Made by a program: the position numbers and the translations under genes. A DNA stretch of 64,000 nucleotides from Bonia amplexicaulis (taxonomy: Eukaryota > Streptophyta > Magnoliopsida > Poales > Poaceae): NCBI GenBank assembly GCA_036346245.1, contig CM070767.1, positions 3,775,501 to 3,839,500 on the forward strand, given 5' to 3'. Numbering within the stretch: position 1 is the first letter of the stretch; each line of letters starts with the position of its first letter. This document shows, in pieces, positions 10,898 through 23,200 of the stretch. Below the pieces are notes generated by a model. That model ran no database searches, had not been told where the DNA came from, and worked only from the letters and a program-made list of their open reading frames with translations.

Positions 10898-11383
10898 ATG
10901 TCAGGCTTCTCCGGCGCCGACGCCTCCTCCTCCTCACGTAACTTCGTCCTCGAGCGATTCCACAACCCTGCCCACGTGCGCCGCCAACATCAGCAGCAAC
11001 AGCGCCTGCAGAATATGAGCCCTCCGTCGCCGTCGACGGCGGCGACTGCGTCCGAGGTGAATGTGACGGCCGCGGAGCTTGCGGCGGCGGAAGAGGCTGG
11101 GAATTTGGACAACTTCCTCTCCTCTACGAGCGATTTTCCCCTCGCTTTCGCCGCCGCCATGGTAGGCTCCTCCGGCGGCGCCGTCTCCACTTCCTCCCTT
11201 AGCAGCGGCAGCGACCGATTCTACTGCCCTTCGCACCTCCGCCGCCAGCAGCAGCGCCTGCAGAATCAGCGGTCTCCGTCGCCGTCTCCTCCGCAGTCGG
11301 GGCGCCATACGCCAGCGATGCCTGCGGCTGCGCCGACGGATTCAGATAGCCGTGTTGATTCCGACGACTCCTCGTCAATGTAA
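10898..11383 (+). CDS. Small Ser/Ala/Gln-rich protein of unknown function (161 aa)
   Basis: The single-exon frame starts at an ATG in the context GTTGCCATG and ends with TAA at 11381-11383. The family is not recognised. The protein is low in complexity, with no signal peptide or membrane segment. It contains one motif twice: FHNPAHVRRQHQQQQRLQN at about residues 21-39 and FYCPSHLRRQQQRLQN at about residues 108-123, each followed by SP-rich sequence. The two copies imply an internal duplication. An Ala/Glu-rich stretch (EVNVTAAELAAAEEAGNLDN) separates them, and the C-terminus is Asp/Ser-rich. High GC compared with its AT-rich flanks, a plausible TATA box and an unbroken frame argue for a real gene. 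Opposite-strand frames of similar size exist because of the GC bias, so this stays provisional. Confidence 0.5.
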   Translation: MSGFSGADASSSSRNFVLERFHNPAHVRRQHQQQQRLQNMSPPSPSTAATASEVNVTAAELAAAEEAGNLDNFLSSTSDFPLAFAAAMVGSSGGAVSTSSLSSGSDRFYCPSHLRRQQQRLQNQRSPSPSPPQSGRHTPAMPAAAPTDSDSRVDSDDSSSM

Positions 11384-12311
11384 TCGAAGCCTCGCGTGAC
11401 ATCGACGGCGCGGCGGCGGCATCGACTCTCTTTTTTTTTTGGTGTGTGCGTGTGATTTTTTTAGGTTCTGGGGAATTTCGCTGAGAATTAGTTTCTAATC
11501 CGCAGTTGCTATTGCTTATTGGCATAGGATCATGGAAACAATTCACTAATAATTTGCAATGAATGGTTCCGGAGAAAACATTGCAATTAAGATCCAGAGA
11601 AGAGTTCAGATATATCTGAATTTAATTTGGACTAGAGTTCATATATTTCTGAATGTAATTTGGATTGTTCTTTTTCTAGCTTTGATTTGTAGTTTGCGGC
11701 GCCGTATTGAGTGCTTAGTACTTCCTGTTGATATGAACTGCATTTTTTTTTTGAAAAAATGATGCCTTTGGCCCTGAAAGAGAACGTCCGACGTATTTCT
11801 TGGAAGAAAATAGTGACACTGCTTGAACTTAATGAAATGTGAATTCGCTTAGTCTTGTTTGGTTGATTTGGCACTTGGCAGGAGCGCTTTACTTAATAAA
11901 ATAGTGACATTGCTTCAGCTGTTATATCGGGAATTCGTGATGTATAGCACTTGCATTGTTTCCATGCCGTGGGACTCGGGCTACATGGATGCTGATGGTT
12001 GGGGCCTAGTTCTACGCGGCCCTTTACATCCAACTGGCTTTGGTATTTTGAGGCCCTCCTTCGATAAAATTTCATCCATGAGGCAACTATACGCATATAT
12101 GAACTAGTTTGATTCTGGACTGGTGTAGTAAACATAAAGGATTTGTTTTTGTAAATTCGGGTCCCGATGCCATAATTTGAAGGTTAAGATTTGGACATTG
12201 TGAATGCTGCTTCATTTGTCAAAATTATCTCTTTTTGAATTTTCAATTTGCTTTGTGTTTTTAATTGACGAGCGTACTCTCTACAAAACACATCACCTTC
12301 CTATAAAAACC
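11384..12311 (+). other. Probable 3' UTR and spacer
   Basis: After the stop codon the DNA becomes AT-rich with T-runs. Several small open frames (e.g. 11859-12107) show no recognisable protein. Nothing else is seen. Confidence 0.3.
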
Positions 12312-12485
12312 GGCATCTTTGACCGTTTTAAGTCTCGGCTCCTCCATGAGCGTAGTTCTGATCCTTGTCGTTGATCGTGGTTGACTCCAAAGCTTCCATG
12401 CACATCTAAAGAAAAAGAATTTGTTTCTAGCCACAAGTTCTTCACAACTTGACCCACGTTAGCTAAAATATGCTTCATATAACAT
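12312..12485 (+). repeat. Dispersed LTR-like repeat, copy B
   Basis: Very similar to 7049-7222: the block from GTCTCGGCTCCTCCAT to ACAAGTTCTTCACAACTTGA differs at only a few sites. It opens a ~3.4-kb stretch of decayed repeat (to ~15.7 kb) into which a hAT element inserted. Confidence 0.7.
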
Positions 12486-13480
12486 AAATGCACTGACCAG
12501 TCATAATTCATTTCATCCAAAAACCAATTTTCCAAAATTACAAAACTAATTTTCAAGGTCGGTCTGATCGCCAACCACGGTCCAATCAAACCGGTCAAGT
12601 CTAGCACGAAACATCTATTCTGAAAAATTGCAACCGCCATTAAGCCTCCGGTCATGCCACTCAGAGGTCTCACCGGCAACACACCGACAGTTTCATCGAC
12701 AACTAGTCGACGGTCTCATAGTATTTTTAGCATTCATCTGTATGTATGAGTTTGAAATAATGAACCAATATATGTCAATGTTTTTCGCTCAAGAGACAAA
12801 ACTTACTTAAGTGCTTGATTGTGACCAGTTAGGTCAAGTGAGGTTTTTGGATGAGTTTTAAGACAAAATAACTTTTGATTAGTTGGTCCTTTCAAAACCT
12901 TTTAAATACCAAAATTATTTAGAATAGCCAATTTTAGGTTTTTGGTATTGAACACTTTTTCAAACTTCCTTTTAGAATTGATTTTGGTCAATTTTTGAGT
13001 TTTAAGCTAGTTTTGGGTTAGAAACTCATTTTACTTGAAATTATTTTTTCTAAACCCAAAACCTTTAAAGCACATTTTCATACATTTTCAAAGTAGTTTT
13101 TCACAAATATACTAATAATTTCAAAATTTTGACTTTTGGCTAAAATGGCTCAATTTTGAAAATTATTTCTAGCACTTAATTGATTTAGGCATACTTAAGG
13201 ATGTGATATACATGAATATGAATTTTTACTCCCCCTTAATGTGCCACTTACCATCTTGCTCAAGATTACAACAAGAAAGGTTTTTTAATAAGAGCAAAAA
13301 CACAATTTTAAAATAGATTTTCGTGCGTTCAGATCCATCAAACCATCCACGCTTGCAATCGTGTCTAAGTCACTTGACGCGCCACATGCCTCACCATCTG
13401 CTATGAATGCACTTGGCTTCGCAGACTATTCTGGACCTTAGCTCCTCCTAAGCTTAGTCACGATTCACCTTGCCGTTGCC
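12486..13480. other. Decayed repeat DNA, no gene
   Basis: AT-rich with many TTTTGG/CAAAA phrases (12840-13180). It probably belongs to the same old element as the flanking dispersed repeats, and no coding capacity is seen. Confidence 0.3.
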
Positions 13481-13488
13481 CCGTCATG

Positions 13489-14721
13489 CAGTGGCGGACC
13501 CACAGGGTATGCCGGGTGGGCCCCGGCATACCCTGTGGCGGTGGCCGGTGGAATATTGCTTCGCTGCAGCCGCTCGTCTGCTGCGCCGCTTGCCGGCGCC
13601 CGGCGCCCCGCTTTGCCGCCGCACGCGCGTGAGGCCGCCTTCTCCTCGCCTTCGCCTCGTGCCCTCGCCTCCGCGCAGAGTGTGGCCCAACCAGATCTCC
13701 TGCTTTGCCATACCGTGGAGCTCCCAAATCTCCAAAAGCAGTGTCAAAGTTCATAAATCATGTACATTTTGGCCAAGTATTTCATAGTTTCAGCTTAGTT
13801 CTTATCTTGTCCTGGCCAAAATTTAAAGTCAGCAAATCATGGCAAGCTATCATCGGATAGACACTGAGGCAGACAGAAGCCCCCAAACTCAGCGATTTGG
13901 GTCCAGTAGTGGTCAGGCTAGAAACTTGGGATGGCTATCTCTAGTAGCACTTTAGGCATTGTAGCTACTAGCTATCTTAGCTAGTGGAATTTTAGGTGGC
14001 TAATTCTAGCATTACAGGTATGTCACCATTCAAGCAAGAAATGTATGTCACCATTCAAGTAATTTTAAGTATTTGGCTTTAACAGCACGGCTTTAAGAAC
14101 ATCTATGGGGACAACACGTTGCAGGAAGTGTCTAATGACTGGGAGGCTAAATTTTTATCCTTTCTGCATCATTGTTTAACTACGTACTGCAGTTTCTTAG
14201 CAGCAGAATGTTCTGAACTGACAGAAGTCACATTCGGTAAATGTAATAGCAACAATCATAATTCCTGGCTTTTCTACCTCACTTGCTCATTTTCTTTAAC
14301 CAAAAAACCTCTCTGATACCTATGATGAGTTCATAAGAGTTTGCCGGCTCTTGTATTCTATTGCTGTCTTTTCGGTTCTTCAGAAACTTAGGCATGTGAT
14401 GTGAACATGCGCTTTGAACTTCGAAAATAGTACCATGTGGAAGCTGCAGGAAGAGTAATTTAAGTCTCAGAATACTGGTTAATTCACTGATGGCTTGTAC
14501 AGTTGTATTTCCTTTGTAGTCTTCTTTTCTAATGCCCTTATCAATGTACATGTTATATTTTAATCCTTGAATTTAAGATTTATCATATTATTTAGTGCCT
14601 GAATACCAAATTATGGTGCAAAATTTAAAATTATTTACCGAATTGGCAAATGGTTTTACCAAATTGCATATGAAAATTTTAGTACGGCATACCCTTTGGT
14701 AAAATCTTGGGTCCGTCACTG
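13489..14721 (+). mobile_element. Non-autonomous hAT transposon, 1233 bp
   Basis: The left end is CAGTGGCGGACCCA and the right end TGGGTCCGTCACTG, 14-bp inverted ends with one mismatch. The element is flanked by a perfect 8-bp duplication CCGTCATG (13481-13488 and 14722-14729). Eight-bp duplications and CAGNG-type ends are diagnostic of the hAT superfamily. It encodes no transposase. Immediately inside the left end is a perfect hairpin with 16-bp arms and a 5-bp loop (13501-13537, arms CACAGGGTATGCCGGG). The next 200 bp are GC-rich and the remainder AT-rich. A GGCATACCC block also sits near the right end. Confidence 0.93.
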
Positions 14722-15137
14722 CCGTCATGTCCACCACTCTGTAATCCTCATTCATCTTCCGCATAGCACCTTGAGCGTTTTGGACCTTAGCTCCCTAGCT
14801 TAGTCCTGATCTCTTGATCGCTCTGAACCTAAGCTCTCTTAGGTTAGTCCTAATCTCATCTGCCTCACCAGAACATAGCTTTGGAGTCCTACAACCAATA
14901 CCAATAAGTAAACCGTCACGTAGTACCGCATGACACACAAAAACATCAATTGACATAATTGATAAACCAAGAACACATGCCTTCAAAGCTTAACTCCAGG
15001 AAGCGTCACCAATCCACATAGCCATCATATGGCTCACAATTCATCCAGTGTGCCTCTTTACCTCAAAGGCCTTCACTCAAACTTTGGCATTTATGGTTCT
15101 TGTCCATCTTGCACCTTGCTTCAGTCCATCCATCTCA

Positions 15138-15311
15138 CCCGACATCCATAACTATTGTGGACCTTGGCTCTCCTAACCAAACCCTAATCCTCCTTATCAT
15201 TGACCATACTTAACTTCAAGCCACTTGCACAACAATAGATCAAGAAACCATTTCTGGACACCAGTTCTTCATAACTTAACCCACTTTAGTTTAGATATGC
15301 ACCATGCAACT
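15138..15311 (+). repeat. Dispersed LTR-like repeat, copy C (diverged)
   Basis: Shares the order of blocks with copies A and B (CCCGACATC…, TTGGCTCTCCTAA, CCAGTTCTTCATAACTTAACCC) but is more diverged. Confidence 0.5.
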
Positions 15312-15387
15312 AATATGCACCAAATCCAAATTCCCAGGACCAATTCCCAAACCAATGCTTAACCTTCGGACATGCCATACTTTCAAT

Positions 15388-15700
15388 GGTGGTCATACCG
15401 CCAACCGTCATACCTCACTTGACTCACAAAAAAAATTCTTTTTTGGAAAATAACAACCACCATCTATCGGTTGGTCATACCTTCATATATAGTCATACCA
15501 CAATTTATGTGGCGATCATAGCACAGTTTAGATGGCGGTCATACCGCCAACCTACGGTCACACCGCACTCGACTCACTGAAAAAGCACTTTTCTGGAAAA
15601 AAAAACCAACCGCCATTTATTAACCGGTCATACCTCTCCACATACAGTCATACCACATTTTAGATGGCGGTCACACCACCAGCAAAACTATGATCATACC
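15388..15700 (+). repeat. Irregular repeats of a GGTCATACCG-type motif
   Basis: Variants of GGTCATACC(G/A/T)C recur many times, with GATGGCGGTCA at 15388, 15531 and 15664. The spacing is irregular, so it is not a clean tandem array. Such motif-rich stretches are found in LTRs of some rice gypsy families, and that assignment is inference. Confidence 0.55.
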
Positions 15701-17232
15701 ACTCTAACCTAGCAGCATTCTGAATTTTCAGCGAACATTCAAAAATCAAACTCAAACTTTGACAACACATGCAAACCACAATCAATTACTCATCACAAAC
15801 TAAAGGTAGACCCCATATGGTCTCACACTCTTCAAAATATCCCTCCCTAACATTAAAAATAATAGAACCCCTCTCTCCACGCAGGCCAAATCCATTGGTG
15901 ATACATTTTATATGCTTCTGCTGAGCATACATGAGTTGAATTGCCCTGCGATACATCCAATTTCCGTTACATCCTCCTATCATATAGCAGGTACATGCCA
16001 GATTTTTTTTACACACAGAGAACTTTACAATTGGTTGCTTTTTTATTTTTGCTCTCTTGGTTTACACTTCGCACTTCACCTATTTTGATAGTTTTGGCCC
16101 ATGTAAGGTCCATCTTCTTCTCCAGTTTATAGTTTACGCGGCCGGCACATGTTTCACTTCAATGGGGAGAACAGGAGAATCGCCGTCTGGGAAAAAAAAT
16201 GAAACGAAGTGAAAGTAAGATGTACGAAACGATCGAATAACACTTCAATTGAAAGTTTATAACTCTCTTTTAATAATGATACGACCACGGATTTGAAGGC
16301 CGAAAAGTTTTAACAGCCGCCCGTCCAAAAACTGATATTGTTTTAGCAATTTGGTTTTGGGTTGGAAAATACTTGAAAGCTTCACCAAGCGGAAGTGTCC
16401 CTTATAAAAGATGAGTAAAAAAGGTATGTATTTACAATGATGCCGCCACTGACCGACTAGCATTTCTTAAATACAACAATTTTTTTTCATAAAAACATAA
16501 TTTATGAAAACAACATTTGAAACGAGCTGTGACTTGCGAAGTTAACGTTGCATTGTCATGCCATTGTATCGCGTGGCATTTGAATCAATTAATCAGCAAA
16601 CAAAGCTATGTTGCTTGAAGATTTTTATCTAGGTTGGTTGCAGCATATAGGACTACGAACCAGCGCTAATAATACTTTTTTTTTCAATTTATGTAACATA
16701 AAACATGTACAGTGAAACTGGGACTTAAATTCTTCTTGTACTTAACCATCGTCTTAAAAACGTTTTAACTTCATGTAAAACATGCCAAAGGCAACACGTC
16801 AGTTTATTAATTAAAACACCAAAATCAAAATTTGCAGCAAAGGGGGTGCAATCAAACTACAGTCAACACATCAGTTTCATACTACTGCAAGTTTCTAGTC
16901 TAAAACATGCCAGAGGTGGGTAGATGATCACAAATAGAAGCTTCTATCGATTAGCAAAAACAAAAAAAACAAATCAAATATCAAACTGCAAAAGGCACAT
17001 AAATTTAGCCAAATCCACAATAAATATTTTGAAAATCTTTACATACATATAAATGTTATAGGACAGAACGAAAGGTCTGTTATATCTATATTTTTACAGT
17101 AGTCCGTGAACAAATATGTACAACAGTTAGTTTACAAATACATGAAAACATGTGTTATGTTTCGTTTGAATAGAAAATACTAGGACCTGAAGCAATGTAA
17201 TTGAGGCCACAGTGTCTAATGCAATAGATATA
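15701..17232. other. AT-rich spacer, 3' flank of the cystinosin gene
   Basis: No supported gene. The minus-strand 3' UTR of the cystinosin gene should occupy the right part, with AATAAA-like signals possible around 17080-17230. Confidence 0.35.
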
Positions 17233-20200
17233 TTATACATTATCTTCTTCAGGCTTGTCTGAGGGCCTGATAAGAGGAGCTACCCTTTCAGAAATGATAG
17301 CCTTACCATTCTCATCTCGTTTCACAGGGTACAACACATAGTGTTGAATTATGAATAGAACATCAAAGAAAATGGTTTCCTACAAAATCAAAGACATGAC
17401 ATTGTAATTAGCATGAGAGGAATTGTTTTTACTGTGAGAAGGACTTGTTGTCAGAAAGCCAATAGGTGATGAAAATATTACTCTCTCCATCCAAGTTTAT
17501 ATAGCATATTTTTGAATGATTTTGTCTATAAATATAGAGTGTATTTCATATTCCAATGCAAAATTATTGTGATATTCTTTTTATACTCCTAATACATATA
17601 CAGCTTTATTTGCTATTATTTATATACATGCATTAAATATAGTGCTTAGAGATAATAATTAGTAATAATCTAGTCATTTTCACTATCTCCTTAATCTATA
17701 TGCCCGGAGGGAATACGTCTTATAAACTTGGACGGAAGGAGTAGCTAAATAAAAATACAAGTCATGCTCACCAACGAAAGAAGCGTTTTCCCAATATTTC
17801 CATAGAAATTTACTAACGTGTCTGCAACACAATTTGTTCAGTCAGGGCAAAAACAAACAAATGTAACATTGATAATGCACTACTATCAAATGAAAAATGC
17901 AGCTTACGTTGATCTATAGATTGCACACCCAACTGACCAAAGTTCAGAACCCCTCCTGTAAGATCAAGTAAAATATTGCCAATACTCCAACCAATTGTAC
18001 TCTTCCGCTTGAAGTTCATGATGGCCTAAGGTAAAAGGGAAACAGAATCATTACAAATAAATATAACTGCATACTATTTATAGCTATGTATTGATTATGT
18101 AATTTGAGCAGAGCTATACTCCAGTAATATAAAATTAGGTTACAGAATGGTAACTGAACAGAAAACTATTTTCTTTATTTCATGGAATATAAAGAAATAA
18201 ATCCTAGATATCTAGGCCATTGGAAACTGTCTTGTTAGTGTCAAATGGATAACAGACACCAAGGGCAACTTGACGTGTCTGGAGTGTTCATGTTCAGTTA
18301 AGCTAATGCACTGAACTGCTAATTATCGGGTCTAGACACATCCTATTAAACTTCTGTTTGAATTGACCCCATATTTTGTCCTACATCAAGGATATCACTA
18401 GCTCTCTGTCCGCATTAAGAGACAATCAAGTGATTGTATAACTAAAGTAATGACAAGAAAGTAGCACTACCTGGGGGATGTACTTGATTGATGTCATCCC
18501 AACCTGTATTGAACTGAAATTCACAAAGATCAGGGGGAAAAATCAGCCCTACTTTGACCACGAGGAGCAAGAAATGTCAATAAAAACATTTAGCTAGCCT
18601 AAGTAACCATGACTACCTCCCTCAAAAGTCAAAACTAAAAGGGTTTACAAACAATGAAGGTAGAGAGAACATACTTGAACACATCAATAAGCCAAAGCCA
18701 GTTACTTTTTGGCCAAGCTACAATGAGGCAAACAATAGCAGCTGTCCAGACAATAGCAGTGATTGATATGCACACTTTGGAGACTTTCTGGTTTCCTCGC
18801 TGCATGTTCGGGATCAAAAATTCAAGGCACTAAAGTGTCAAGCACTGAGACATGGTTTGAAGATATCTCTGCAGTTCCCATAGGACAGGTTAACTAACCT
18901 CATAGATAAATACTTGAAAAGCGGTAAAAGCTGTCAACGCAACAGCGTGTAGAGAAAAAGCAACATCATTTGCAGCAACAGGAATCATCTGCATTAAATG
19001 ATACATTAAGTTAAAATTTAAATTTAAAGAATTATAATTTTGATACTCCCTCCAATCTTTTTTTTTCGAAAACGCAGGAGATATGCGTTTCATTCGTTAA
19101 GAAAGAAGAGATACAAACATGACATGGAAGCTATGAGAGGATTAGACTACAATATCACAAACGAAGCCCACAGATTTCAAAAGTTAAGACAAGAAGTTAA
19201 ACAGAGCCCACGAACGTGGGGGGGGGCGCGAGCTGACATGACAAAAGATGCCTTTCAGCCTAGACCTCGCAGCGGAGGACCACAACATTAACTCCTGCTG
19301 AACACGCTGGAGGAAATCCTCGGTGTTTAGCCTCCGTTGGTCATGGCGCAAAGAATTTCTCTCCTTCCATATTATCCATATGACTAGAATGATGAGGCCG
19401 TCAACTCCTCTTCTCTTGGGACATGGTGCCAGAGCTCTGACGACTGACCAATGGTCCTGTAGAGTTTGCTGGTGAGCTGATAAGAAGTGCAAAGTGAAAA
19501 CCAGGAGAACATCTGGTGCCATATCTGTCGAACCACAGGGCACAAGATAAGAAGGTGGTCGATCGTCTCAGGTTCTTGATCGCAGAAAAGGCAAGTTGAA
19601 GGCGCGGGGATGTTGTGTTTCCGCAGCCTTGAGAAAGTCCAAATTCGTCTCTTTAGCGCTAGCCAAGTAAACATTTTGGCTTTCAGAGGGGCCGCACATT
19701 TCCAGAGCATCTTGGCGCAGGGGAGGAAAGTAGTACCCTGGCACAAGGCCTGATACGCGGATTTAGGTGAATATTTACCATCGGTCGTTCAGCGCTATAT
19801 GATATCCCTCCAATCTTTTTTATTTGTTGTTTTGGACATCAACAGTCACCAATACATAGCTTTGACCATTACTTCTTTTAATTATATGTTAGCCAAAATC
19901 ATTTAAAAGCAAAAATCATTTAAAAAGTATAATGATATGAAAATACTTTTGATAGCAAACCAACCTAATACGATTTCCATGTAACAAATATAAATACTTT
20001 TAATGGTCAAATTTTTGAAAAATTGACTGCACATTCTAAGATGATGTCTATTTGAGAATGGAGGAAGTAGTTCGCAGAGATGACGAATCACACCAAGGAT
20101 GCTCTGGCGTCGAGTAAAAACTACAAGTAAACACGACAAAGGACATGGAGGTGTGGCTTCTTTTTCTCTAGTACTGATGTAAAAATACAGCTATACCAAC

Positions 20201-23200
20201 TAAAATAATCAAATCATACGTGCGTTTGAACTTTCTTTAGCATCAGAGAGGTGATGTTTAGAAAAAACAAAGTTGGCAATTCCTTGATATTTGTCAGCAG
20301 CTTACACAGTTCAAGGCTTCCAGCATTGATCCAACACAGGCCAGTGTACCAGCGATATCAATTTACGTTCAGTTCAGCATCAGTATTTCATATTAACCCA
20401 GTGGTGGTGGGGAGGTGACTCTAAAAAAAGAAACATGTAGACAGTTCCTACACTGCATCAGCGGCTAATATGGCTCCCAGCATTGCTCCGAGCCTCAGAC
20501 AGGTGTCAGTGAAATGTGACGGTACCAAACTTTTTTTTGACAGGAAGAGTAGGAATTACAAAACTAGATAGAAATATTTCAAAATGCACAAGCAAAGGAA
20601 TCCCATAATGTCAACAGATTTGGTAGTTGTCAGTGGTGAGTGGTGGCCATTAACTAGAATATCAGTCTTAATGGACATGAACCAATTTTACTGGCTATAC
20701 TAGTGGCTGCCATTGTGCTTGGATAATCCTAATGCTAGCTAAAAATAAAAAAAAGGTGGAATTGTGCAATCAGCTAATCATTACAATCGCAGTAAAATCA
20801 TGCAAGCACATGAACATTGATAAAGAGCAGAAGATACTGGTCAAGCACAAAAAAGGAGCACTAAGCATACTGCATATTGATGGCTTTAAATGCCAACAAA
20901 ATGCAAAAAAAAAAAAAAGTGTGCCCATCCATCTGCCTTGCTTGTATGTTATTATGTTAGAAGCTAAATCAAGATGTTAAAGACATAAAAGTTTGAAAAC
21001 CTAATGATGGAAAGTTCTCACCCTCAGATAAGGATCTAGTACCATAGCATCACTAACATAAAGGTGCTAAAATGATCTCCCTACCTCACTCCCTCTTAGA
21101 AACACACACACACAGGGGCGGACCTGCCCTTCGGGCGAGATCGGGCGGCCGCCCGAGCTCCGGTCGCCGGCGGACCACCCCACACCCCTCTCTCCCTTCT
21201 CCTCCAGAGCTGGTGTGCCTCTATCCGAGATCAGTCTGAAACAATTTCCCTCGTCAGTGGCTTACTAATTCGAAACTATCCGCTATAACAGAGTTTCTCT
21301 CCACCAAGTCACAGCAAAGATAGGCGCCTCGAACTGGATGTTTCTCCAGTATTGTAAGAACTAAGAAGAGAAATTACAGTAACATACTTGAAGGCAGTGT
21401 TGTTATTCCTTCAACGTGAATTATACAAAAGGGGTTATTTGTTATACAACACGTGTTGTTGTGTGCAAAGAGATTATAGGACTTCCAGTTCCAGCGAAGA
21501 ATTGGACCAGAGATTTTCTGGTGAGATACTGAGATGTGTCTAGCTCAAAATAGTAAAGAGTGAAGCAAACTATTTTCTTAGACCGGTCATCAATCTGAAG
21601 CCTACTTACATATAGAATCTATTGATAATGAAATTGAAGAAAACTTACCTAGTCTATGCCTTCCTGCGGATTCAAAAACCATTCACCAACACACATTTTC
21701 TTCACAAATCACAGAATGTTCTGTTTGTACACTTTCCAGCCTTATGCTACTCTGGACAGCAGAGAATTGCAGTTGCACCTCTTCAATTTGTTATTTTGTT
21801 AGGACTTAGAAGCATGGCATTGGCAGCATCACAGGAGGAACCACGATCAGTTATAAATATGTATGATTTGATATTTGAAGAAATAAAGAGAAGAACAAGC
21901 TTTGGCAAAGCTTAACCAGACGATTCACTGAAAAATAAGATTCCTTTTTTAGTTTACAAATTGGAAATCAACACCCACGTAGGTAATAACTAACAACCTT
22001 TGTCAATGCTATTTCTGTAGGTGCACTTTCCTGAATAAGAAAGGCCTCACGCAGGAAGTGATGAAAATTCAAAATTCTGAATAGAACGACGAAAAGCTCC
22101 AAATTCAATAGTAAGTGTCTGAGCAAGGGATAAATATTTGGTCTTTCCTATTATTTGTGAGTTGCGGAAATCAAATGAATTATTGAAATATATTGAGGTA
22201 TTGTCATTGCTTGCTTGTTTGATTCGCTAGAAATGGATTTGAAGAGCTATTTTAGCAAAGTTTCAAATATATTTTTTGACTGTAAGGATTTTTCTAACTC
22301 CGCCCCACCTATATTTTTTTTCTGGGTCCGCCACTGCACACACATGAGTATAGGAAAGTCATTACCCTCAGCTAAGGATCTAGTACGATGGCATAACTAA
22401 CATAAATATGATAAAACGATCTGCCTACGTCCCTCTCGCATACAAACACACACGCGTGCGAATATAGCCAACCACATATAGCACCATGCAGGTATGCTCA
22501 TGTTATAGCATCCAAATTAAGTCGTGCCAGTTTGTTGCATATATTATACAGAAGTGTAAATGCAGGCATTAACAGTGACCTGTTGTTACAATGCACCCAT
22601 TGCGATACTTCTATTCTTACCATTATTAAGATGTAGATTATGTAAGAATCAGGACAGCAGCCTGCAGGTATCTGACTGGATGCGATGCTAAACAGCAAAA
22701 AAGTTACCCAATCAATTAGCTTTGCTCCTAGAGTCATTCCCACCATTAACTATCGGAATTTAAGCAGTGCCATTCATATCCGATTAACAGCAATGAAAAA
22801 AATTAAATGGCAGTGATGCCTAACCTCTTTATCACCATACTTATCATGATACTGTCTCTGGATGAAGGGGCTGAAGAATAGACCCGCATTGTATATGAGG
22901 TAGGTCGAGTGCTTTGTCAAGTTTAACACCAGAAAATCAAAGTTCAGACCCACGACACTGCAATTGATGAATCCAGTTAAATGATGAGCAAATCAAGTCA
23001 ACTGCAGTGACAAATGCTAAAAGGCCAATCTTGGGTGAGGAAAAAACACTGATCAAAGACTTTGCAAAATTATACTTCAGCCTAATTGAGTAGGATTCAA
23101 GCATTACCAAAATACACTTCAAACAATTTTTTTTAAAAAAAATGGAAAACAAAGTAAAAGGGCATAAATGGAAAACAAGACAGATGATACCTAGCGCATC

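Noticed and set aside
10934..11308. 124-codon minus-strand frame opposite the 161-codon gene
   Set aside because: Arg-rich product typical of antisense reading of GC-rich coding DNA; no promoter or family.
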